A DNA stretch of 64,000 bases from the NCBI GenBank assembly GCA_902591925.1, contig CACJCN010000002.1, forward strand, positions 124,001 to 188,000, given 5' to 3'. Of the stretch, positions 52,707-60,606 are shown piece by piece. The notes under the pieces were generated by a model. It was given only the letters and a program-made list of their open reading frames with translations, was not told the origin of the DNA and did no database searches. The first letter of the stretch is position 1; every line of letters starts with the position of its first letter. The position numbers were made by a program, and so were the translations under genes. The DNA is from an uncultured SAR86 cluster bacterium (GTDB taxonomy: Bacteria > Pseudomonadota > Gammaproteobacteria > Magnimaribacterales > D2472).

Positions 52707-53388
52707 TTTGATTCATGTACCTATTATGAAATTCTAACAATCTTTTTTTCCATATTTTAGTCAAAACATTAAATTCTGCTGGTTTTACAATAAATTCTTG
52801 AAATAATAAGTCTCTATCTACCATTAAGATGACAACTTGATTTATTTCAGTCCCAAACATTACATTATGAGCATTAGCGTAAGCGCAGCCTTGGAGAAAA
52901 TAATCCTCAATCCATTCTCTTTTTTTCATCTTTCTTGCGGTTTTAAAATCTATAATTGATGGAATATCATTAATCTTCCCTGTGCAATCAGCAGTACCTG
53001 CATATAAACCATCAAGAATTAGCCCAACCTCTAAACCCCATACTTCAGTGAGAGAGCTTAAACCTGAATTAATAAATTTTTCGGTTATTTTCGATGCAAT
53101 TATACCCTCTTGATTATTTGTAAAATTGTCCCACTTTTTCTCATTTAGGTAATTCTCTAATGCTTCATGAACCATGCTACCAATGTCTGTACTTTGTTTT
53201 GTGATTCTGTTTGCTTCTGTTTCTCCTACTTTTTTTCTCCATTGTTGTATTGAATCAGACTTATCCGAAGTATTTGAAAGGACTGTAGTCACGCTTGGAA
53301 CTGAGTTTTCATTTGAGTCTTGGTAAAACCTACCAACCTCTTTATCAAGTCTTTTAAGCTCCGGATATACATATTTATTTGTTATCAT
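52690..53388 (-). CDS. PD-(D/E)XK exonuclease, phage/MGME1-like
   Basis: A 232-residue RecB-family nuclease. The fold markers are GSMVHEALENY with His74, an acidic EVWGLEVG strand with Glu115 and Glu120, Asp134 in YAGTADC, the IIDFKT motif with Asp147 and Lys149, and the YFLQGCAYANAH helix with Gln166 and Tyr170. This set is that of single-strand exonucleases of the mitochondrial MGME1 type that are common in marine myo- and podophages. No other phage gene is nearby, so it stands alone between host metabolic genes. It begins 21 bases from the divergent BCCT gene and overlaps the carboxylesterase start. Confidence 0.82.
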   Translation of the reverse strand: MITNKYVYPELKRLDKEVGRFYQDSNENSVPSVTTVLSNTSDKSDSIQQWRKKVGETEANRITKQSTDIGSMVHEALENYLNEKKWDNFTNNQEGIIASKITEKFINSGLSSLTEVWGLEVGLILDGLYAGTADCTGKINDIPSIIDFKTARKMKKREWIEDYFLQGCAYANAHNVMFGTEINQVVILMVDRDLLFQEFIVKPAEFNVLTKIWKKRLLEFHNRYMNQNEKSS

Positions 53389-53408
53389 TAGAAAAATTCT
53401 TAGTTAGT

Positions 53409-54890
53409 ATGATTAATATAAAATTAAATCCTCTTTGGAGCAAAACAGTTTTAGCAATTACATTTGGATTTTTATTGTTACTGTCCTCATATATTCTTAT
53501 CGATCCAGTTGGTAGTGCAGAAAATTTATTAAATATTTATAATTTTTTTGCAGTTAATTTTGAATTATTTTATTTATATTTTGGTTTTTCTGTTTTAATA
53601 ATTTTAATTTATATTGCTTTTTCATCAACGGGCTCAAAAAAAATTTTATTAAAAGGTAGAAAAAATTATTCTTATTTTTCTTGGTGTGCAATGTTGTTTG
53701 CAACAGGAATGGGTGCTGCACTTTTGTACTGGTCAACCTACGAGTGGCTCGTTTATTATACAAATCCATTAACAGGCGAAGATAAATCACTATTAAAAGC
53801 AAGAGCTTATCCAATGTTTCATTGGATGTTTACTGGTTGGTCACTGTATATTCTTCCCACAGTTGCCTTCGTGTTATCACTAATGAGAAATTCAAATACT
53901 CCCTTAACTTTCTCAGGAATCCTATTAGAAAAACAATCAGGCCCTATAAGAATAATTCTTGATATATTTTTCATAGGTGCAATTCTGACAGGTGCTGGTG
54001 TAGGTTTAGCTCTTTCATTTCCTTTAATGTCAGCATCAATTTCAAAACTTCTTAACTTAAGTCAATCATTGTTTTTAGATTTTATAATGTTGATATTATG
54101 TATGTTTATTGTATGTATAAGCGTATATAAGGGACTTCAAAAAGGTATTAAAAGGTTGAGCAATTTAAACATAGTTCTTGTAATTATATTTTTATCATTA
54201 ATTTTAATTACAGGCCCTACAAAATATATTATTTTAAATACTATTGAGCCTGTTTTTTATGTAATTAAAAATTATCTACCTTTAAGTTTAGTTAAATCTG
54301 AGTATTCTCTTGATTGGACGGTTTTTTACTGGGCATGGTATATAGCGCTTGCGCCAGCTGTTGGAGCATTCATTGTAAATATTTCAAATAATAAAACTGT
54401 TAGAGAGTTAATTTTTGGAGCTCTCATAATAGGTTCACTTGGTTGCATTTTTCACATCGGGGTTCTCTCAAATATATCTATTTATTTTTATGAAACAAAT
54501 ATTCTTGATGCTCCAAAAATTTATGAAGATCAATCCTTAACTTCGCATGCATTAGTGGTTGAAACAATTTCAATGTTAAATTTTGGAACATTATTCTTAA
54601 TATTATTTTCTATCATTGCAATAATTTTTCTGTGTACTACTTATGATTCCATATCTTACATTTTAGCAACTGCCTCTATGAAAAATTTTAAAGACAAGCC
54701 CTCAAGAGGTTTAAGAGTTTTTTTTGCAATGATTATAATGATACAACCTGCATTAATTATGTTTTTAGGTGGCAAAGATTCATTTATGTGGCTTTTGGTG
54801 GTAATTTCTGTACCATTAATGATAATTTATATTTTTCTAATTTTTTCTATTTTTGTAAATGCAAATAAACTTAAAAAATCATCGAGCTAA
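53409..54890 (+). CDS. Divergent BCCT family transporter with altered aromatic box
   Basis: A 493-residue, twelve-helix carrier of the BCCT family starting at the ATG at 53409. TM4 keeps the aromatic trio (Trp139, Trp144 and Tyr147 in FHWMFTGWSLY). TM8 reads WAWYIALAPAVGAF, where Trp310 is kept but the two following box tryptophans are Tyr311 and Leu314, and the ARISxGRT motif has become VNISNNKTVREL. The TM3 region reads GMGAALLYWSTYEW in place of GxGIGLxFYGxxEP. The cargo may therefore not be a classical betaine. It overlaps the alpha/beta hydrolase start by 32 bases, so transporter and hydrolase are coupled. No osmosensing tail is present. Confidence 0.85.
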   Translation: MINIKLNPLWSKTVLAITFGFLLLLSSYILIDPVGSAENLLNIYNFFAVNFELFYLYFGFSVLIILIYIAFSSTGSKKILLKGRKNYSYFSWCAMLFATGMGAALLYWSTYEWLVYYTNPLTGEDKSLLKARAYPMFHWMFTGWSLYILPTVAFVLSLMRNSNTPLTFSGILLEKQSGPIRIILDIFFIGAILTGAGVGLALSFPLMSASISKLLNLSQSLFLDFIMLILCMFIVCISVYKGLQKGIKRLSNLNIVLVIIFLSLILITGPTKYIILNTIEPVFYVIKNYLPLSLVKSEYSLDWTVFYWAWYIALAPAVGAFIVNISNNKTVRELIFGALIIGSLGCIFHIGVLSNISIYFYETNILDAPKIYEDQSLTSHALVVETISMLNFGTLFLILFSIIAIIFLCTTYDSISYILATASMKNFKDKPSRGLRVFFAMIIMIQPALIMFLGGKDSFMWLLVVISVPLMIIYIFLIFSIFVNANKLKKSSS

Positions 54891-55734
54891 TATCTTCGAA
54901 AAAAATCCCTATGATGAAAAAAAAGTTTCGATAGTTTTTGTTCCTGGTGCGGGTATGGATCATAGAATTATATCTATGTTTGATTTGGAGGCTCTCTATG
55001 AAGAATATAATATTCTTGGCATAGACTTACCAGGCCATGGATATACATCTGGGCCTATAGTAGATTCAATTAGGGATCATACAAATTTTTGTATTGATGT
55101 ATTCAAAGAGATAAATATAAAAAAACCAATTGTCATTGGCCATAGTTGGGGTGGACTTGTTGCTCTTGATTTATCAACAGAATTTCAAAACGGTATGACA
55201 ATATGCATGAATATTGCATATCCGTTTTTAGTAGGAGATATGCTTCTAGATTATGCAAAAGGTAATTTAGATCAGGCAGTAGAGTTCTTAATGAAATATG
55301 GAATATATAAATTTCCTAAGACTGAAATCAAAACAAAAGGTTTTGGAACAATGGGATCTGGATTCTATGGCAGATCAAAAGGACAAATAAAATCTCCATA
55401 TGGGACAAAAATTGTTGAAGACGATCCTGAAAGAGAAATAAAACTATATCCCTTAAAGCGTTTGTTTAATCAATCTGAAAAGGAAATAAGTTCAATTGAC
55501 TTAAAATCTTGTAATGTATTTAGGTTAACAGATGAGCAAATTTCAAATCTTGAAAATATAAAATATATATTTAGCGAGAAAGATAAACTAGCAAGATTTA
55601 ATCCTGATAATGTATTACTAAAAAATGTAGATCACGAAAAAGATATCGTTCATCTTGAAGATGTAGGTCATTTTCCATACTTTGAGGACAAACAATTAAT
55701 CTCAGAAACTCTTGTTAAGTTAATAAATTCTTAA
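54859..55734 (+). CDS. Alpha/beta hydrolase coupled to BCCT carrier
   Basis: A 291-residue alpha/beta hydrolase of the esterase/lipase group. The oxyanion region is VPGAGMDHR (28-36), the nucleophile elbow GHSWGG with Ser96, the strand GIDLPGHG (54-61), and the base His lies in VGHFPYFED near 272. Its ATG lies 32 bases inside the BCCT gene, an unusually long translational overlap; the next in-frame ATG would remove the oxyanion loop, so the early start stands. The pairing suggests that the hydrolase acts on the molecule the carrier imports, for example a choline or betaine ester. Its stop shares TTAA with the convergent lipase. Confidence 0.8.
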   Translation: MQINLKNHRANIFEKNPYDEKKVSIVFVPGAGMDHRIISMFDLEALYEEYNILGIDLPGHGYTSGPIVDSIRDHTNFCIDVFKEINIKKPIVIGHSWGGLVALDLSTEFQNGMTICMNIAYPFLVGDMLLDYAKGNLDQAVEFLMKYGIYKFPKTEIKTKGFGTMGSGFYGRSKGQIKSPYGTKIVEDDPEREIKLYPLKRLFNQSEKEISSIDLKSCNVFRLTDEQISNLENIKYIFSEKDKLARFNPDNVLLKNVDHEKDIVHLEDVGHFPYFEDKQLISETLVKLINS

Positions 55735-56630
55735 GCAGTATCTATAAAGGATTTTAAATGGTCATATGCCAGTTCTTTGTTTAGGCCACTATAAACTTCA
55801 TGTCTGTCATTTTTAATTTTAATATGTTTTATATTTATAAATACTTGCCCTAATAACTCATTTAATGCATTCATACCCTTACCAAAATTACTGACAGGGT
55901 CATTTGTTCCAGCTATAAGTAGTATTGGAAGATTTACATTACAATTTTTATAATTCTTTTTATCAAATGCTTTAGTACAACCATAAGCAATATCATTCCA
56001 CATTGAATTAGTTACACTAAAACCACAAAGTTCATCTTTTACATAATTTTCAACGTTATCAGGATCTGATGAGATCCAGTCATGAGTTGTTTTATTAGGC
56101 TTAAATTTTTTATTCCATGTTACATCTGTCATATAGTCCAATATCGCATTAGTAGAATATTTTCCGAAAAAAAATGATGAAAATTTTATTACAAATTTTT
56201 GTGCGAGCATCAGAAAAAATGGAAATTTTGATGATCCAGATATTATAAGACCCTTAATATTTACTTTATTCATTGCTAAATTTAGACCCACCCAAGATCC
56301 CATACTATGAGCAAACAAATATTGATCTAAGTTTGGATAGTTATAGCTCGTTTCTAAAATAAGATTATTTAGATCCTGTGTGATTACTTCCCAACCATTT
56401 TCTTCAGCAAAAACACCTTTTTGATGTTTATTTTGAACCCATCTGCCATGTCCTCTATGGTCTATTGAAATTACGTGATATCCATCGTTATTTAACCTAT
56501 CAATTAACCATGAATATCGGCCAATATGTTCTCCCTTACCATGACAGATATGAACTATTCCTTTTGGAATTTCATTACTAGTTAAATTCTCATATATGTA
56601 TCTTTTATCAATGGGTATACTTATATTCAT
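55731..56630 (-). CDS. Monoacylglycerol lipase/lysophospholipase-like alpha/beta hydrolase
   Basis: A 299-residue serine hydrolase of the hydrolase-4/serine aminopeptidase S33 group. HGKGEHIGRY (30-39), SIDHRGHGRW (55-64) and the nucleophile elbow AHSMGS with Ser109 are typical of monoacylglycerol lipases and PldB-type lysophospholipases. The acid lies in AGTNDPV and the base in NDRHEVYSGL near the C-terminus. No signal peptide is present, so it should act on cytoplasmic or membrane-inner-leaflet lipids. It is divergent from the FabH-like gene across 39 bases. The lipid class is unknown. Confidence 0.85.
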   Translation of the reverse strand: MNISIPIDKRYIYENLTSNEIPKGIVHICHGKGEHIGRYSWLIDRLNNDGYHVISIDHRGHGRWVQNKHQKGVFAEENGWEVITQDLNNLILETSYNYPNLDQYLFAHSMGSWVGLNLAMNKVNIKGLIISGSSKFPFFLMLAQKFVIKFSSFFFGKYSTNAILDYMTDVTWNKKFKPNKTTHDWISSDPDNVENYVKDELCGFSVTNSMWNDIAYGCTKAFDKKNYKNCNVNLPILLIAGTNDPVSNFGKGMNALNELLGQVFINIKHIKIKNDRHEVYSGLNKELAYDHLKSFIDTA

Positions 56631-56669
56631 AATTTATAATAAACTTATAAGTATATTATTTAAATAATT

Positions 56670-57782
56670 ATGCAAATACATATAGCTGGAACAGGTATTT
56701 GGTATCCTGAAGAAACAATCAATAATGAAGAGATCGTATCTTCATTTAATTCATATGTTGATCATTTTAATAGTACCAACAAAAACAAAATTGAGAATGG
56801 TGAATTAGAAAAGCTTGATTACTCCTCTACTGAATTTATTGAAAAAGCATCTGGAATAAAAACAAGGCATGTGATTGATAAAAAAAATATTCTTGATATT
56901 AATAAAATGATGCCTGCAGTTTTACATGAAGATGAATCAAAACTTTCCATTCATGCTGAAGTTGGAATTAAAGCGGCTCAAGTAGCTATGAAAAATGCAA
57001 ATGTGACTTCTTCTGATATAGATGCTGTTATCTTAGGGACATCTCATGCAGCAAGAAATTATCCCTCTGTTGCAATTGAAATTCAAAATGAACTTGGTAT
57101 TAATGGCTACGCATATGATATGTTGGTTGGATGTTCATCAACTACATTTGCTATAAACAATGCTGTAAGCGATATTTCATCTGGTCTTGCGGATACGGTT
57201 TTAGTAATTAATCCTGAAATATCGACTCCTTTTGTTAATTACACCAAAAGAGACATTCATTTTATTTTTGGAGACGGTTGTGTAGCGACAATAGTCTCAA
57301 AAAATAATACGTCAAATAATAGTTTTAAGGTCATAGATAGAAAATTAATAACAAAATTTTCTAATAACATAAGAAGTGATTGGAGTTATTTAGCCAGAGC
57401 CGCTACTGATAAAAAATCACATGAAGACTTACTTTTCTATCAAAATGGAAATAGTGTATTTAAAGAAGTGTGCCCGATGGTTGCTGAATTTATCAATAAT
57501 CAATTAAAAGAAAATAATTTAGAGTCAACTGATATTAAAAAGTTTTGGTTACACCAAGCTAATGCAAGAATGATTAACCTAATAGTATCAAAGATCATTG
57601 GAACCAATGATTTTGATACAAGTTTGGCGCCATTGCCTATTGAAAAATTTGGCAATCTCGCAAGTGCTGGCTCTATGTTTGCATTCAATCTACACAATGA
57701 CTTAGAGTCTGGTGAAAAAGGACTAATATGTTCCTTTGGAGCCGGTTATTCAGTTTGCTCAATAATCGTTGAAAAAATTTAA
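56670..57782 (+). CDS. Beta-ketoacyl-ACP synthase III-like condensing enzyme
   Basis: A 370-residue thiolase-fold enzyme with the KAS III triad: Cys155 in VGCSSTTFAI, His295 in FWLHQANARM and Asn329 in GNLASAGSM. An N-terminal insertion (about residues 30-90) makes it longer than FabH (about 317) and similar in size to the Pseudomonas PA3286-type synthase that uses medium-chain acyl-CoA from beta-oxidation. It condenses an acyl-CoA with malonyl-ACP in fatty-acid initiation or a related step; an acyl-homologue or hydrocarbon-synthesis role is an alternative. It is a single gene read away from the lipase, so lipid recycling is a reasonable setting. Confidence 0.85.
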   Translation: MQIHIAGTGIWYPEETINNEEIVSSFNSYVDHFNSTNKNKIENGELEKLDYSSTEFIEKASGIKTRHVIDKKNILDINKMMPAVLHEDESKLSIHAEVGIKAAQVAMKNANVTSSDIDAVILGTSHAARNYPSVAIEIQNELGINGYAYDMLVGCSSTTFAINNAVSDISSGLADTVLVINPEISTPFVNYTKRDIHFIFGDGCVATIVSKNNTSNNSFKVIDRKLITKFSNNIRSDWSYLARAATDKKSHEDLLFYQNGNSVFKEVCPMVAEFINNQLKENNLESTDIKKFWLHQANARMINLIVSKIIGTNDFDTSLAPLPIEKFGNLASAGSMFAFNLHNDLESGEKGLICSFGAGYSVCSIIVEKI

Positions 57783-57811
57783 TTACAATATATTTAAAAT
57801 AATAAAACATT

Positions 57812-57817
57812 TATAAT
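57812..57817 (+). promoter_or_regulatory. -10 box six bases before the miniprotein start (leaderless signature)
   Basis: TATAAT ends exactly six bases before the ATG at 57824, with no Shine-Dalgarno between them. It sits in the 41-base gap after the FabH-like gene and would start a transcript for the miniprotein and TspO genes at the ATG. Confidence 0.5.
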
Positions 57818-57823
57818 CTAGCT

Positions 57824-57967
57824 ATGGGTGAATATGACGCAGTTTGGGTTTTTCTTATTTCTTTGGTTTTTGTTGGTTTTTATATTTATATAGAAGCAAG
57901 ACCAAAAGGCTCAAATTTTTTTGGTAATATTTCCGATACGATTGGAAGATTTTTTAGAAACAGATAA
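57824..57967 (+). CDS. 47-residue single-helix membrane miniprotein upstream of tspO
   Basis: A 47-codon frame starting at ATG 57824. The product begins MGEYDAVWVF, has one hydrophobic helix (about residues 7-24), and continues with a short basic tail (ARPKGSNFFG and GRFFRNR). It has no match that I recognise. The TAA stop is followed after one base by the TTG that I take as the TspO start, so the two are coupled. The gene has its own -10 box. It is too short for confident assignment; coding is supported by the helix, the promoter and the junction. Confidence 0.5.
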   Translation: MGEYDAVWVFLISLVFVGFYIYIEARPKGSNFFGNISDTIGRFFRNR

Positions 57968-57968
57968 T

Positions 57969-58409
57969 TTGTTTAACAAAAAACTAAGTATTTTTGCCTT
58001 TACTTTTATAGCTCTTGTTCTAGGTGGGCTGTCCTCTTCAAATACTGGTGATGACATTTGGTATCAAGAGCTTACAAAATCATCTTTAAATCCTCCTGGT
58101 TACGTCTTTGGAATTGTCTGGCCAATTCTATATGTATGTATGTCTATCTCTGCATACAGGGTATTTGAAAAGGTATATAAAATATTTTTTGTTCAGCTAT
58201 TCTTTAATGCTATATGGTCTTGGTTATTTTTTGCTTTTCATTTGCCTGTAATCGCATTACTAGATATTTGGTTACTAATTTATTTAAACGTAAAAATAAC
58301 AATTGTACTTTTTAAAACAGATAAGATATCAACTTTTTTATACATACCCTACGTTCTTTGGTTATGTTTTGCCTCTTATTTAAATCTATTTATTGTTATA
58401 AACAATTAA
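57969..58409 (+). CDS. tspO: TspO/MBR family tryptophan-rich membrane protein
   Basis: A 146-residue, five-helix membrane protein of the TspO/peripheral benzodiazepine receptor family. The conserved LNPPGYVFGIVWPILYVCMS stretch, the FFNAIWSWLFF region and a LYIPYVLWLCFASYLN helix match the family, which binds porphyrins and sterols and is often stress-regulated. I take TTG 57969 as the start because family N-termini are short and the TTG directly follows the miniprotein stop; the frame is open back to a TTG at 57921 that would overlap that gene by 47 bases. Its stop shares TTAA with the convergent nucleoside carrier. Confidence 0.8.
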   Translation: MFNKKLSIFAFTFIALVLGGLSSSNTGDDIWYQELTKSSLNPPGYVFGIVWPILYVCMSISAYRVFEKVYKIFFVQLFFNAIWSWLFFAFHLPVIALLDIWLLIYLNVKITIVLFKTDKISTFLYIPYVLWLCFASYLNLFIVINN

Positions 58410-59656
58410 ATAAAAATTCCAACAATTAGACCAGTCATGCATGATGCAAGAGTTGCTCCAACAAGTGCCTTGAAAGAAACATTTATAAGATCGTCTTTTC
58501 TTTCAGGAGCCATTGCAGTTATACCTGATATTAATATGCCTACTGAAGATAAATTTGCGAAACCACACAAACTATAAAAAGTAATTAATTTTGATCTATC
58601 TGAAAGTTCACCACTATCTAAAGCAGCTAAACCAGGATAAGCAACGAATTCGTTCAGGGTAGTTTTAATACCAAGTAATTCTCCAGCAATCACTGCCTCA
58701 CTCCAAGGGATACCCATTAACCAGGCAATTGGAGCAAAAATGTAGCCTAAAATAATTTCTATAGATAAATCAAAACCAAACTGATAAGAAACTGCTCCTA
58801 AAATTGAATTCACAATATAAACTAAAGCAATTACAGCTATTAGAATTGTTCCAACACTAACTGCAATACTCGCTCCATCTGATGCCCCTCTGGTAACTGC
58901 GTCCATTGTACTTTTGTAAACTTTTGGAACCTTATTCTCATTAAAATCAGTTATTGAATTTGAGGGAATCATAATATTTGCGTACATAATTGCAGCAGGA
59001 ACTGATAAAACTGAAGCAGTTATAAAATGTTGAATCAAATTTTCGTTTATAAAAGCATTTTCTAAGATACTTATAAGTGCAACCATTACTGAGCCTGCAA
59101 CTGTAGCCATACCTGCTGTCATTAAAATTAATAATTCTTTATTTGATAATTTGCTTACATATGGTCTTACTAATAAAGGTGCTTCAACTTGACCAACAAA
59201 GATATTTGCAGCTGCGCCCAGACCAACGGGCCCTCCAATATTAAATAGTTTTTGACATGCTTTAGAGATCAAATTAACAATAAAAGGTAAGATTCCCCAA
59301 TACCATAATATTGCAGATATGCATGCCATTACGACAATGTATGGAAGAACACCAAATGCAAATGTTTCCAGTAAAGATCTATATGGACCGGCATCATCGG
59401 ATGGGGGATAACCGAAAACAAAATTAGCTCCCTCAATTGTTGCATCTTGAAGAATCACCACTCCATTTCCCAATATTTCAAATGCGCTTATAACAAATGG
59501 CACTTTCAATAATACAGCTGCTAATAATATTTGGGACAAAATACCATACAGCACATATTTATAATTAATGATTTTGTAATTATCTGATAAAGGTAAAGCT
59601 ATGATAATCAAACCAAAGAAACCAATTATTATTTGCAGTAATGTATATAAATCCAT
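58406..59656 (-). CDS. nupC: Concentrative nucleoside transporter, NupC/CNT family
   Basis: A 416-residue carrier with about ten membrane segments. The family signature GLGAAANIFVGQVEAPLLVRPYV lies around residues 145-168, with the conserved Gln and Glu of the nucleoside site. GMATVAGSVM follows, as does the second repeat with ELLGIKTTLNEFVAYPGLAAL near 330. CNT proteins import nucleosides with Na+ or H+. It starts one base after the oxygenase stop and tail-overlaps tspO. No nucleoside-cleaving enzyme is adjacent, so it probably supplies salvage in general. Confidence 0.92.
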   Translation of the reverse strand: MDLYTLLQIIIGFFGLIIIALPLSDNYKIINYKYVLYGILSQILLAAVLLKVPFVISAFEILGNGVVILQDATIEGANFVFGYPPSDDAGPYRSLLETFAFGVLPYIVVMACISAILWYWGILPFIVNLISKACQKLFNIGGPVGLGAAANIFVGQVEAPLLVRPYVSKLSNKELLILMTAGMATVAGSVMVALISILENAFINENLIQHFITASVLSVPAAIMYANIMIPSNSITDFNENKVPKVYKSTMDAVTRGASDGASIAVSVGTILIAVIALVYIVNSILGAVSYQFGFDLSIEIILGYIFAPIAWLMGIPWSEAVIAGELLGIKTTLNEFVAYPGLAALDSGELSDRSKLITFYSLCGFANLSSVGILISGITAMAPERKDDLINVSFKALVGATLASCMTGLIVGIFI

Positions 59657-59657
59657 A

Positions 59658-60560
59658 TTAATAAAGTTTAATTTCTTTAAGCCTTTGATCTAGGAAAGTG
59701 TCGGCAAGTATCCCCTCATCATCTTCTCTAAAAACTGATTTTAAATTGATTGATGGAGAAGGATGAAGAAAAAATGGAATACTATATCTTGATTTTGGTT
59801 CCGCCTCGGTATCCTGAATAACTCTATGAGTGGTGCTTTTTAATTTCTTATCCGTGACTAATTGCATCATATCACCAATATTACAAACAATAGCTTCAGA
59901 ACTTGGTTCAACCTTGATCCATGATCCATCTTTATTTAAAACCTCTAAACCACCTTCTTCTGCACCAATTAGAAGAGTGATTAAATTGATATCTTCATGA
60001 GCTCTGGCTCTATGAGGATTAGATAAAGATTCGATAGGTGGGTAATGAATAGACCTCAAAAGAGAATTACCTTTTTCAACCCACGAATTAAAATAATTAT
60101 TATCAAGGCCCAATGACAATGCAATTACAGATAAAACTCTTGAACCTATTTTATGTAATTCATTATAAAGTTCATCAAAATTAGAATTAAACTGAGGCAC
60201 TTGTTCTATGATAAGATTTTTAGGTATTTTTTCATCAAATGAATCATCAATAACAGGTCCATGATGCCAAAACTCTTTTTGATCTGCTATCTTCTCACCT
60301 ACAGCTGTTTCAATACCTTTTGGGGTATAACCTCTTGCGCCTTTTGATCCAACCGAGCTGTATGTATTTTTAATTTCGTAATCTAAATCAAAAAAGGCTT
60401 TTGAAGATTTATAGCAATCATCGACGAGTTTTTTAGATAAACCATGTTCGATTATTGAGAAAAAACCATGGTCTGAAAGAGCTGCTTTAAGTAAATTAAT
60501 TGAATAAGAATCACCCTTTTCAATTTCTTTAAAAGATAGTTCTGGTATTAAGTTACTCAT
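59658..60560 (-). CDS. 2-oxoglutarate/Fe(II) oxygenase, isopenicillin N synthase-like
   Basis: A 300-residue non-haem iron oxygenase of the DIOX_N plus 2OG-FeII_Oxy type. Iron ligands are His188 and Asp190 (HED motif) and His245; the 2-oxoglutarate or substrate anchor is Arg258-x-Ser260 in KSRYSIPFF. The N-terminal helical domain contains HGFFSIIEHG (31-40) and KGARGYTPKGIE. Family members hydroxylate or desaturate small molecules. Its start follows the receptor terminator hairpin with no ribosome site, and nupC follows after one base. The substrate is unknown. Confidence 0.88.
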   Translation of the reverse strand: MSNLIPELSFKEIEKGDSYSINLLKAALSDHGFFSIIEHGLSKKLVDDCYKSSKAFFDLDYEIKNTYSSVGSKGARGYTPKGIETAVGEKIADQKEFWHHGPVIDDSFDEKIPKNLIIEQVPQFNSNFDELYNELHKIGSRVLSVIALSLGLDNNYFNSWVEKGNSLLRSIHYPPIESLSNPHRARAHEDINLITLLIGAEEGGLEVLNKDGSWIKVEPSSEAIVCNIGDMMQLVTDKKLKSTTHRVIQDTEAEPKSRYSIPFFLHPSPSINLKSVFREDDEGILADTFLDQRLKEIKLY

Positions 60561-60563
60561 AAT

Positions 60564-60587
60564 AAAAAGGCGGTATAAACCGCCTTT
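60564..60587 (-). terminator. Intrinsic terminator after Oar-like TonB receptor
   Basis: GGCGGT (60569-60574), loop ATAA and ACCGCC (60579-60584) form a perfect six-pair stem, followed on the minus strand by five U's. It lies 20 bases beyond the receptor stop and immediately before the oxygenase ATG, as in the other two receptor loci. Confidence 0.85.
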
Positions 60588-60606
60588 AAATTATATATAA
60601 GTATTA

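Noticed and set aside
52690-53388. Prophage remnant around the exonuclease
   Set aside because: No integrase, terminase, capsid, tail or lysis gene and no att-like repeats are seen; both neighbours are ordinary metabolic genes.
53379-53408. TTG start for the second BCCT carrier
   Set aside because: It would overlap the divergent exonuclease ATG at 53388, adds only ten residues without family support, and an ATG is available at 53409.
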